A stretch of DNA of 64,000 nt from Saccharothrix sp. NRRL B-16314 (GTDB lineage: Bacteria > Actinomycetota > Actinomycetes > Mycobacteriales > Pseudonocardiaceae), in the NCBI RefSeq assembly GCF_000716595.1, contig NZ_JNXC01000010.1, positions 115,169-179,168 of the forward strand, written 5' to 3'. Positions 33,564 to 41,203 of this stretch are shown one piece after another; the first letter of the stretch is position 1; the number at the start of each line of letters is the position of its first letter. Below the pieces are notes generated by a model that ran no database searches, was not told where the DNA came from, and saw only the letters and a list, made by a program, of their open reading frames with translations. The translations under genes and the position numbers were made by a program.

Positions 33564-34769
33564 TCAGTGCGTGGCGGCCGGCAAGCGGTCGCCCGGTTCA
33601 CGCGCTGCGGCAGCACCGGCGGCCCTGCTGCGGCGGTTGAGGTGGGCCGCGAGGAACGACAGCAGCAGGGCGGTGCCGGACAGCAGCGCGCCGACCCAGT
33701 TCGGCGACGTGTAGCCGAGTCCGGCGGCGATGACGATGCCACCGAGCCACGCGGCGAGCGCGTTGCCGAGGTTGAAGGCGCCGATGTTCGCGGCCGAGGC
33801 CAGGGTGGGCGCCGCCGCGGCCTGGTCGAGGACCCACTTCTGCAACGGTGGCACGGTGGCGAAGCCGAGCGCGCCGATCAGCGTCAGCGTCACGGCGGCC
33901 AGGACCTGGTTGTGCGCGGTCACGGTGAACAGCAGCAGCGTCAGCGTCAGCGCGCCGAGCGTGGTGAAGAGCAGCGGCATGAGAGCGCGGTCGGCGAACC
34001 GGCCGCCGATCAGGTTGCCCGCGAACATGCCGATCCCGAACAGGACGAGCAGCCACGTCACCGCGCCGGCGGAGTAGCCGGTGACCTCGATCATCATCGG
34101 GGTGATGTAGGTGATCGCGGCGAACACGCCGCCGTAGCCGAGGACCGTCATCGCCATGGCCAGCCAGACCTGGACGTTCCGGAACGCGGCGAACTCCGAG
34201 CGCACGCCGCCGCCTGTGGGCCGACCGGTGGCCGGCACCAGCTTGGCCACGCCGAGCAGACCGACCACGCCGAGCACCGCGACGAGGGCGAAGGTGACCC
34301 GCCAGCCCGCGGTGTGGCCGATGTGGGTGCCGAGCGGGACGCCGACGATGGTCGCGAGGGTGAGTCCCGTGAACATCAGGGAGATGGCGGACGCCTTCTT
34401 CTCCGGTGCGACGAGGTCGGCTGCGACCACGGAGCCGATGCCGAAGAACGCCCCGTGCGCCAGCGAGGCGACGACGCGGCCGACGAGCATGAGGCCGAAC
34501 ACGGGCGCCACGGCCGAGAGCACGTTGCCCACGATGAACAGGACCATCAGCAGGATGAGCATCTTCTTGCGGGACACCCTGGTGCCGAGGACGGTCAGCA
34601 GCGGGGCGCCCAGCACGACGCCGAGGGCGTAACCGGTCACCAGCCACCCGGCGGTCGGGATCGTGACGCCGAACTCGCCGGCGACCTCGGGCAGCACCCC
34701 CATGATCACGAATTCGGTGGTGCCGATCCCGAAGGCCCCGATGGCGAGGGCCACGAGCGCGAGAGGCAT
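33564..34769 (-). CDS. MFS transporter, DHA1 family (AraJ/PbuE/chloramphenicol-efflux type)
   Basis: 401 residues with about 12 membrane segments. The N-terminus LALVALAIGAFGIGTTEFVIMGVLPEV is diagnostic of the AraJ/YdhP branch, and motif A appears as GTRVSRKKML between helices 2 and 3. Motif C-like GAFFGIGSVVA supports drug/H+ antiport. Divergently transcribed from a MarR gene 163 bases away, the classical layout of an efflux pump and its repressor; the exported compound may be the MarR ligand. The C-terminus is short, basic and cytoplasmic. Confidence 0.9.
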   Translation of the reverse strand: MPLALVALAIGAFGIGTTEFVIMGVLPEVAGEFGVTIPTAGWLVTGYALGVVLGAPLLTVLGTRVSRKKMLILLMVLFIVGNVLSAVAPVFGLMLVGRVVASLAHGAFFGIGSVVAADLVAPEKKASAISLMFTGLTLATIVGVPLGTHIGHTAGWRVTFALVAVLGVVGLLGVAKLVPATGRPTGGGVRSEFAAFRNVQVWLAMAMTVLGYGGVFAAITYITPMMIEVTGYSAGAVTWLLVLFGIGMFAGNLIGGRFADRALMPLLFTTLGALTLTLLLFTVTAHNQVLAAVTLTLIGALGFATVPPLQKWVLDQAAAAPTLASAANIGAFNLGNALAAWLGGIVIAAGLGYTSPNWVGALLSGTALLLSFLAAHLNRRSRAAGAAAAREPGDRLPAATH

Positions 34770-34828
34770 GTGAGCAGCCTTCCAGTGATAAGCGCATGAG
34801 CACTACAGGCGTGCGACGTTAGTTGCAC

Positions 34829-34857
34829 GCGCGGGGTATCTACAAGCGCGGGATATC
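34829..34857. promoter_or_regulatory. direct repeat in the MFS/MarR divergent region
   Basis: GCGCGGGGTATC (34829-34840) and GCGCGGGATATC (34846-34857), 17 bases apart, in the 163-base promoter region between the two divergent genes. Possible MarR binding sites or part of overlapping promoters. Confidence 0.4.
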
Positions 34858-34932
34858 ACTGGAGGCGGGTATTGTGAGTAGTATCATCTGCGGTGGGCAG
34901 CACCTGACGGCCCGCTCGCAAGGAGGCTCTTG

Positions 34933-35403
34933 ATGATCGCGACGGCACCGACGCCCACCGCACCGACGCCCACGGCGCTGGCCGACAACTGGTGCACCCT
35001 TTCCTCGCTGCACGGGCGGATCGAGGCGCGCGTCGAGGGTGCGCTGGCCGCGCACGGGTTGAGCTCTCGTGAGTTCTCGCTGCTCGACGTGCTGAGCCGA
35101 CAGCACGACGGCGAGGGCGGTCACCTCCAGATGAAGCAGGTCACGGAGGCCGTCGTGCTGAGCCAGAGCGCGACCACCCGCCTCGTCACCCGGCTCGAAG
35201 ACCGGGGTCTGCTGTCGCGCTACCTGTGCCCGACCGACCGGCGCGGTATCTACACCGACGTCACGGACACCGGGCTCGCCCTGTTGGAGGACGCACGGCC
35301 CACCTATCTCGCGGCGTTGGGCGAAGCGCTCGAAGAGGCAAGCCGCGATCCCAGGCTGCGCCCGCTGGTCGACGCCCTCAAGGCACTGGGCACGTCGGCC
35401 TGA
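34933..35403 (+). CDS. MarR-family transcriptional regulator
   Basis: 156 residues from the ATG at 34933, with GGAGG 6 bases upstream (the preceding TTG is not needed). Winged helix: SREFSLLDVLSRQ, LQMKQVTEAVVLSQSATTRLVTRLEDRGLLSR, then the wing CPTDRRGIYTDVTDTGLALL. The N-terminal 17 residues are a Thr/Pro/Ala repeat (APTPTAPTPTA) outside the fold. As a dimer it most likely represses the divergent MFS efflux gene and itself, with release on ligand binding. A perfect terminator follows at 35460. Confidence 0.92.
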   Translation: MIATAPTPTAPTPTALADNWCTLSSLHGRIEARVEGALAAHGLSSREFSLLDVLSRQHDGEGGHLQMKQVTEAVVLSQSATTRLVTRLEDRGLLSRYLCPTDRRGIYTDVTDTGLALLEDARPTYLAALGEALEEASRDPRLRPLVDALKALGTSA

Positions 35404-35459
35404 TCCGGGCGGCGACAGGTGTTCTCCGGTCCTGCCGTCGTCGTCGGGCGGGTGGCGAG

Positions 35460-35489
35460 GTGTGTCGCCGCTCGGGGGCGGCGACACAC
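35460..35489. terminator. terminator hairpin after the MarR gene
   Basis: Perfect 12-bp stem GTGTGTCGCCGC/GCGGCGACACAC with the 6-base loop TCGGGG. It lies between converging transcription units. Confidence 0.85.
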
Positions 35490-35603
35490 CCGCTGCACGG
35501 TCGGCGTCGTATCCGGCGCACGGTCAACCGAGGTGGCGGAGGGCGACCCGGTCACCGTCCATTCCGGTCACCGCCGTGCCGTCCTGTCCGGGCGAGCTAC
35601 ATG

Positions 35604-36137
35604 TCAGCGACAGGTGCGGTTGGTGTAACTGGCCTGGTGGAAGCTGCCGTCCTGGTAGAAGCCGTGCCTGCCGTTGGTGCCGGCGCGGTACACCGCGAAT
35701 TCGAGGTTGCGGCCCGCGTAGTACATGCGGACCACGCGCTGCGGGTCCAAGTTGACGACCTCGCCCCTGGTGAGGTTCCTGCCCGCACGCGTCCAGGTGG
35801 CGTCACCGACGATGCCGTCCACGTCTTGCATGCCCCACCGCTGCTGGAGGACTACCGTGAGCTTCTTCGTTTCGTCCCCGAAGATGCCGTCGACGTTGGC
35901 GTACGGCATGAGCCCTTCCGCGACCAACACCTTCTGCCACAAGCAGGTGGCGTTGGAGGAGGCGTGCGAGTTGGCCGAGACCGTGCCCTCGTCGTTCCAG
36001 TCGTCGTGCGGGTTGTCGGCTCCGCTGACGTAGCCGTCGTTCGTGTTCGCCGACGCGGGGGCCGTGCCCAGGGACAGGGCAGCCGCCAGGGCGACGATCC
36101 CCACGGCGACGCGCTTGGCTGTGTTCGCGTATCTCAT
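35604..36137 (-). CDS. secreted peptidoglycan-binding-like protein
   Basis: 177 residues from the ATG at 36137. Signal peptide at residues 1-31 (RVAVGIVALAAALSLG, cleavage near ASA-NT). The mature part has a PG_binding_1-like helical module (ATCLWQKVLVAEG, VDGIFGDETKKLTVVLQQ, VDGIVGDATWTRA), with the GIxGxxT signature appearing twice, followed by a Tyr/Arg-rich end (MYYAGRNLEFAVYRAG). Probably a cell-wall-associated exoprotein; no catalytic domain is attached. An upstream in-frame start (36191) would add 18 polar residues before the signal sequence and is less likely. Confidence 0.8.
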   Translation of the reverse strand: MRYANTAKRVAVGIVALAAALSLGTAPASANTNDGYVSGADNPHDDWNDEGTVSANSHASSNATCLWQKVLVAEGLMPYANVDGIFGDETKKLTVVLQQRWGMQDVDGIVGDATWTRAGRNLTRGEVVNLDPQRVVRMYYAGRNLEFAVYRAGTNGRHGFYQDGSFHQASYTNRTCR

Positions 36138-36306
36138 GAACGCTCTTCTCTCCCGGTTGATGCCACCAGCGGGAGCGCTCTTGGTGTTCACGACGTTCCC
36201 CCCTCATGCGGATGGCGTGCCTGTGCTTCGAGTTGAACGGTAGGCAACTCGACCGCTGCCAGGTGTCCGGCGAACGCCCGACAGCCGCGACGTCGTCGTG
36301 GGACGC

Positions 36307-38091
36307 TCAGCTGTACGCCTTCGCCTGCAAGGCGAACAACTCCGCGTAAAGGCCGGCGGCGGCGGTGAGCGTCGCGTGGTCACCGGTCTCCACCACCCGG
36401 CCGTCCTTGACCACGATGATCAGGTCGGCCATGCGCACCGTGGAGAACCGGTGGGACACGAAGACGGTGATGCCCCCGGTCTTGCGGGCCACGCGTTTCG
36501 CGTGCTCGGCGTACCGCTGGAACAGGACGTGCTCCGCCTCCGGGTCCAGCGCCGACGTCGGCTCGTCGAGGACGAGGAGCAGGGGAGCCTCCCGCATCAT
36601 GGCCCGGCCGAGCGCCAACTTCTGCCACTGGCCACCGGACAGCTCCACGCCGTCGGCGTAGCTCTTGCCGAGGTGGGTGCGCAGGCCGTCGGGCAGGTCG
36701 TCCAGCACGGTGGTGGCGTTGGCGCGGTCCAGAGCCGCCCGGACGGCCGGCTCCGACGACAGGGCGGGCAGGTCACCGATGCCGACCACGTGCTGTGCCG
36801 GGAACTCGTACCGGACGAAGTCCTGGAACCCGGCCGCGATCCGGCTGCGCCACTCGTCGACCGGGATGTCGTGCAGATCCACCCCGTCGACCAGGACCCG
36901 ACCCTCGGACGGCCGGTAGAACCCGCACAGCAACTTGACCAGCGTCGACTTCCCGGCGCCGTTCTCGCCCACGATCGCAACGGTGGTACCGGCCGTGAGG
37001 TGGAGGTCGACCTTGTGCAGCACCGGGACTTCGGTGCCCGGGTAGGTGAAGGCGACCCCGGCGAGGGAGATGCCGTCGTGCAGCCGTTGCGGCGGCGAAG
37101 AACGGCGTGGAGCCGGATCGGCGTCGGCCACCGACGCGGCGGCCTCGGTGAGGCGCCGGTACGCGCCGGCCATCCGTTGCAGGTCCTGGAGGAGCGTGAC
37201 GGCCGTGGCGACCTGCTGGTTGACCTGGGCGGCGAGCACGATCACCAGCACGACGTCGCCGACACCGCGCCTCCCGGCGATAGCGTCGCGCACCACGAGC
37301 AGCACGCCCGCGGTGTACGCGAGCGCGAAGACGACCTGCCCCGCGGCACGTGTCCACGTCGCGGTCAGGTGCGCGCGCCACAGGCCGTGCGTCGCCTTCT
37401 CCCACAGCCGGTTGTGCCGTGCGCGCAGTTCGTCCTGGACCCCGGACACCCGGAGCTCGCCGGCCGGCCGGGCGGAGGTCGCCAGGTGGAACAGGTTGAG
37501 CGCGGTCCTGGTCGGCTCGGCGGTCGCCGTCCTGGCGCGGTCGAGGACCCGCTCGGCCACGCGACCGGCGATCAGGGGCGGCACGGCGGCGACGGGGAGC
37601 AGCAACAGCAACGGGTTCTGCACGGCGAGCAGGACCGCCGTGAGCACCACGGCGAGGACGAGGCCGAAACCGTTGAGCAGCGCTTCGAGGCCGGTCCGGA
37701 ACTGCCTGCCCTCCTGCCGCAGCACGGTCCACGTGTCGGCGTGCTCCGCCCGCTCGTGGTGCTCGATGCCCGCCGAACCGTTCGACGCCTCGATCACGCG
37801 CTCGTCGAAGTCCAGCTCGGCCAGCTCGGAGAGCTCGAAGTAGGCCAGGTGGCCGAAGTGCGCGAGGGCCAGCGCCATCATCGCCAGCACGGCGACGGTC
37901 ACACCGGCGAGCACGGCGTGCCCCGCGTCGCCGGTGACGACCTCGCGGGTCAGCCACCCGAGCGCGGCGGCCAACAGCGGGGCGGCGACGGCGCCGACCG
38001 TCATCAGGACCACCGCCAGCGCGGTCTTGCGCGGGTTCAACCGCCACACCGTGGCGATCATGGTCCACGCGCCGGTCAGGAGGACCCTCAT
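36307..38091 (-). CDS. ABC transporter, fused permease and ATPase (exporter half)
   Basis: 594 residues: an N-terminal six-helix membrane domain (to about residue 320), then an ATPase domain with Walker A VGENGAGKSTL, signature LSGGQWQKLALGRAM and Walker B LLLVLDEPTSALD, and the H-loop VSHRFSTVRMAD. Type IV exporter half-transporter. Its ATG overlaps the TGA of the preceding ATPase ORF by 4 bases. The preceding gene pair forms the other half, so a heterodimeric exporter of a peptide, lipid or glycoconjugate is likely. No C39 peptidase domain is present. Confidence 0.9.
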   Translation of the reverse strand: MRVLLTGAWTMIATVWRLNPRKTALAVVLMTVGAVAAPLLAAALGWLTREVVTGDAGHAVLAGVTVAVLAMMALALAHFGHLAYFELSELAELDFDERVIEASNGSAGIEHHERAEHADTWTVLRQEGRQFRTGLEALLNGFGLVLAVVLTAVLLAVQNPLLLLLPVAAVPPLIAGRVAERVLDRARTATAEPTRTALNLFHLATSARPAGELRVSGVQDELRARHNRLWEKATHGLWRAHLTATWTRAAGQVVFALAYTAGVLLVVRDAIAGRRGVGDVVLVIVLAAQVNQQVATAVTLLQDLQRMAGAYRRLTEAAASVADADPAPRRSSPPQRLHDGISLAGVAFTYPGTEVPVLHKVDLHLTAGTTVAIVGENGAGKSTLVKLLCGFYRPSEGRVLVDGVDLHDIPVDEWRSRIAAGFQDFVRYEFPAQHVVGIGDLPALSSEPAVRAALDRANATTVLDDLPDGLRTHLGKSYADGVELSGGQWQKLALGRAMMREAPLLLVLDEPTSALDPEAEHVLFQRYAEHAKRVARKTGGITVFVSHRFSTVRMADLIIVVKDGRVVETGDHATLTAAAGLYAELFALQAKAYS

Positions 38092-38846
38092 CCGACCGGC
38101 CTCTCGACGGCGTCGACCGGGTCGCCCGCGTCACCTGCGTCGACGAACCGGTCCGCTTGCAGCCGGAACAGCTCCGCGTAACGCCCGTCGCGGGCCACCA
38201 GGTCCGCGTGGCTGCCCTGTTCGGTGACCCGGCCGTGTTCCAGGACGACGATGAGGTCCGCGTGCCGCACGGTCGAGAACCGGTGGGAGATCAGCAGGGT
38301 GGTCGCGCCGTCGGCGAGGCCGGCGAACTCCTCGAAGAACCCGGTCTCCGCACGCACGTCCAGGCTGGCCGTCGGTTCGTCCAGCACCACGACCCGTGAA
38401 CCGTGGCGCAGCGCGAACAACGCCCTCGCCAGCGCCACTCGCTGCCACTGCCCGCCGGACAGCTCCGCTCCGCCGGTGAGGTGCCGCGCCAGCGGCGTGT
38501 CCAGCCCGAGGGGGAGACGGGCCACGACGTCCGAGAGGCCGACCGAGTCGACCACCTCGCGGATCGTCGCACGGTCGTCCAAGGAGCCGACCGCGCCGAG
38601 CCCGACGTTGTCCGCGACCGACGACTCGTACCGCACGAAGTCCTGGAAGATGACGCTGAGCCGGGTGCGCCACAAATCGACCGGGTAGGCGCGGATGTCG
38701 ACGCCGTCCAGCGTGATCCGGCCGGAAGTCGGCTCGTAGAGCCGGGCGAGGAGCTTGACCAGCGTCGTCTTGCCGGCGCCGTTCACGCCGACGATGGCGG
38801 TGCAGCGCCCGACGGGGATCGTCAGGTCCAGCCCGTCGAAGACCAT
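38088..38846 (-). CDS. ATPase part of a split ABC transporter (downstream of an in-frame TAG)
   Basis: 252 residues beginning MVFDGLDLTIPVGRC, i.e. exactly at the second strand of an ABC ATPase; the first strand (IRFEQVGFHYPG) is the last part of the upstream ORF in the same frame. Walker A GVNGAGKTTL, signature LSGGQWQRVALARAL, Walker B VVVLDEPTASLD and H-loop SHRFSTVRHAD are intact. TAG at 38853-38855 separates the two. There is no Shine-Dalgarno before the ATG at 38846; translation would need reinitiation 7 bases after the TAG or readthrough. The interruption is recent, since both parts are otherwise intact. Confidence 0.8.
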   Translation of the reverse strand: MVFDGLDLTIPVGRCTAIVGVNGAGKTTLVKLLARLYEPTSGRITLDGVDIRAYPVDLWRTRLSVIFQDFVRYESSVADNVGLGAVGSLDDRATIREVVDSVGLSDVVARLPLGLDTPLARHLTGGAELSGGQWQRVALARALFALRHGSRVVVLDEPTASLDVRAETGFFEEFAGLADGATTLLISHRFSTVRHADLIVVLEHGRVTEQGSHADLVARDGRYAELFRLQADRFVDAGDAGDPVDAVERPVG

Positions 38847-38852
38847 CCGCCG

Positions 38853-39986
38853 CTAACCGGGGTAGTGGAAGCCGACCTGCTCGAACCGGATGGCGCCGAC
38901 CGGCTCGGGCACCGTCCGCCGCCGCACCGGGTCGGGTCGCTCGTCGTGGGCGTCGACGTGCTCGGCGAACCGCCGCACCGCGTCGTAGGCCCTCATGCCG
39001 ATCGCGGTCGGCAGGTCCGCCTCCGGGTAGTGCTCGGCCAGCCGCAGCAGGCTCAAGGTCGCCGTCGCGACGAGCACGAACCCGGTCAGCGTCATCTCGT
39101 GCGCCGTCGCCCCGACCACCGCGAAGACGACGCCCGTGACCGCGAGACCCGCGACGGAGAACCAGACGAACGGCCACAGGTAGATGCGGCGGCGTTCGGC
39201 CCAGAGGGGTTCGAGGAAGCGGAGGAGGGTGACGCGCAGGCGTTGCCGCAGCCAGCCGGCCAGGCCGAAGACCCGGATCTCCTTGCCGGCGGGGGCTCCG
39301 GCGGCCAGCTCGCGCAGGTAGTCGATCTCGCGCTGGTCGGCGGCGAGCAGGGACCGCGCCTCGGCGTACCGGCGCAGCCCGCCGCGCTGGCCGTGGCGGA
39401 ACAGCAGCACGGTGACGACCAGCGCCGCCGCCGCGGGCCACGAGAACACCACCCCGATCGCGACCGCGCTGCCGGTGAGCTCGGTGTACCGCGCGATCAG
39501 CGCGAGCAGGCCGGTGGCCGCCCGGCCGGGGCTGCGCACACCGAACTCGACCTCCCTCGCGGCGGCCCGGAGCGCGTCGAGTGCCTGCTGGTCCTCCAGC
39601 GGGCCGAGGCCGGGGCTCCGCAGCGACGCGGCCATCAGCTCGTCGAACACCCGGCCGTCGATCCGGCGCGTCATCAGCTCGGCCATGGCCTGTTCCGCCG
39701 GTGAGAGCAGCTGCCGGGCGACGAACGCACCGGCCGCGACACCGAACAGCGTGACCAGCGAGTCCCACGCGCCGGAGTCCAAGCCCGCGTCGACGGCCGC
39801 CGGCACCCGTCCGAGCACCATCGCGGTCGCCACGGTGAACACGACCGGGAGGCAGCCCAGCACCACGTTGACCGCGACCATCCCGGCGACCAGCCGGCCG
39901 CCGGCGCGGGGGAGCAGCCGGACGATGTCCCGCCGTGCGGCGAACTGCTCCCGCGCCGCGCCGACCCGGTTCCCCACGCCCGCCAC
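38853..39986 (-). CDS. permease part of a split ABC transporter (ends in the TAG)
   Basis: 377 residues. The GTG at 39986 directly follows the TAG of the glycosyltransferase gene (zero spacing). Six membrane helices in the first 310 residues, then VGAIRFEQVGFHYPG, the first strand of the ATPase domain, where the frame ends at TAG (38853-38855) and then resumes as the next ORF in the same frame. A full-length protein of about 631 residues would be a normal exporter half. Alone, this piece has no ATP-binding site. Confidence 0.8.
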   Translation of the reverse strand: MAGVGNRVGAAREQFAARRDIVRLLPRAGGRLVAGMVAVNVVLGCLPVVFTVATAMVLGRVPAAVDAGLDSGAWDSLVTLFGVAAGAFVARQLLSPAEQAMAELMTRRIDGRVFDELMAASLRSPGLGPLEDQQALDALRAAAREVEFGVRSPGRAATGLLALIARYTELTGSAVAIGVVFSWPAAAALVVTVLLFRHGQRGGLRRYAEARSLLAADQREIDYLRELAAGAPAGKEIRVFGLAGWLRQRLRVTLLRFLEPLWAERRRIYLWPFVWFSVAGLAVTGVVFAVVGATAHEMTLTGFVLVATATLSLLRLAEHYPEADLPTAIGMRAYDAVRRFAEHVDAHDERPDPVRRRTVPEPVGAIRFEQVGFHYPG

Positions 39987-40892
39987 CTACCCGGCAGACG
40001 GGTAGTCGGCGCAGCGGGGCAGACCGCGCTCCTCGATGACCTGGTTGAACATCGCGAAGCGGATCGCGGGCTGCTCGACCAGCATCCGGGTGATCGGCGT
40101 CCCGTACTTCTCCGCGATGTAGCGGTAGTTCTCGCGCGCGGACCTGGTGTTGTCGTCCTGGTCCTTCTCGTGCGGGTAGTGGATGGCGCAGGCGTCCCGG
40201 CTCACGCCGAACCGGGCGCCGTCGCGGTGCAGCCGGTAGGCGAGGTCGAGGTCCTCCCCGCCCCACTGGCGGAACTCCTCGTCGTACATGCCGATCGAGC
40301 GCACCTGCTCCGTCCGGGCCGACGAGTGGCACGTCCAGTACATCAGCCACGGTGCGGGCAGGTGGCCGAAGTCGTCGGAGTACCGGGCGTAGAACGGTTC
40401 ACGCACGTCCGGCCACGCCTTCGTCCGCGCCATGGACGCGATGGACGCGTCGATGTCGTCGACGTCGACCACCTTGCGGATGAGCTGGGCGTCCTCGTTG
40501 TCCAGGTTGAAGCAGTACACGTACCCGTTGAGCGCCAACGGTTCCTCGGTCGCCTCGTGCGCGGTGACGTGCGCGCTCAGGCTCGCGGAGTGCAGCAGCA
40601 CGCCGGAGTCGACGAACACGCAGACCTCGCCGGACGCGTGCCGGATGCCGACGTTCCGCGCCTTGGCGACCCGGTAGCCCTCGTCGGGCTGGTAGAAGTA
40701 CCGCAGGTCGAACCGGTCCTCGTACCCGCGCACCACGGCCGCCGTGTCGTCACTGGAGCCGTCGTCGACGACCAGCACCTCGAACCGGTCGCGGGGCAGG
40801 GTCTGCCGGTCGAGCGAGTCGAGCGTCAGCTCGAGTAATCGCCTCCGGTTGTAGGTCGGAACGACAACCGTGCAGCGCAAAGAGCTACCCAC
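39987..40892 (-). CDS. family 2 glycosyltransferase (GT-A fold)
   Basis: 301 residues: CTVVVPTYNRRRLLELTLDSL at the N-terminus, VLVVDDGSSDDTAAVV (nucleotide-sugar binding), KARNVGIRHASG and VCVFVDSG in the DxD position, and the catalytic-region FRQWGGEDLDLAYRLHRDG with the ED base. Cytoplasmic, no membrane segment. It lies at the head of an operon with two ABC exporter halves (no gap, TAG abutting GTG), which suggests glycosylation followed by export of a peptide or small glycoconjugate; the acceptor is unknown. Confidence 0.9.
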   Translation of the reverse strand: MGSSLRCTVVVPTYNRRRLLELTLDSLDRQTLPRDRFEVLVVDDGSSDDTAAVVRGYEDRFDLRYFYQPDEGYRVAKARNVGIRHASGEVCVFVDSGVLLHSASLSAHVTAHEATEEPLALNGYVYCFNLDNEDAQLIRKVVDVDDIDASIASMARTKAWPDVREPFYARYSDDFGHLPAPWLMYWTCHSSARTEQVRSIGMYDEEFRQWGGEDLDLAYRLHRDGARFGVSRDACAIHYPHEKDQDDNTRSARENYRYIAEKYGTPITRMLVEQPAIRFAMFNQVIEERGLPRCADYPSAG

Positions 40893-40950
40893 GAGAGGCT
40901 CTCCTTCGGAGGTCCCGCCAAGGCCGTCGACGGCCGGTCCGCGGACGCGG

Positions 40951-41034
40951 TCAGGACGCGGTCAGGTCGTGGCCCGGGTAGTCCCCACCGACCACCGCGC
41001 AAGTCTGCCGAGGTTCGAGAGCGTTGGTCAACAC
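40951..41034 (-). CDS. candidate 27-residue peptide upstream of the GT2/ABC operon
   Basis: A GTG at 41034 (or TTG at 41031) opens a 27-codon frame encoding LTNALEPRQTC then AVVGGDYPGHDLTAS, ending 58 bases before the glycosyltransferase start. Third-position GC is coding-like (about 80%), and it has one Cys and a Gly-Gly pair. There is no convincing Shine-Dalgarno. It is listed because a precursor peptide is the expected partner of a glycosyltransferase and exporter; chance cannot be excluded. The rest of 40893-41203 shows only the short direct repeat GACGCGGTCAG x2 at 40944-40965. Confidence 0.25.
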   Translation of the reverse strand: MLTNALEPRQTCAVVGGDYPGHDLTAS

Positions 41035-41203
41035 GCGAACGGAGTCACCCGCACCCGTGAATCAGGTACTTACTGTAGTTGACTAACGACTGTGTGTGAC
41101 GGACGGAAATTCTTTGGACTATTTCCGGCGCACCTGTCGATCCGGGCCGGTGCCGTTCGACTGGAAGATGACAGGGAACCATCAACACCTCGGGGAGACG
41201 ACG

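Noticed and set aside
35604..36137. Cell-wall hydrolase
   Set aside because: The PG-binding-like module is present but no amidase, peptidase or lysozyme catalytic motif is attached.
40944..40965. GACGCGGTCAG direct repeat as a CRISPR or att site
   Set aside because: Only two adjacent copies, no spacers, and no integrase or cas gene in the window.
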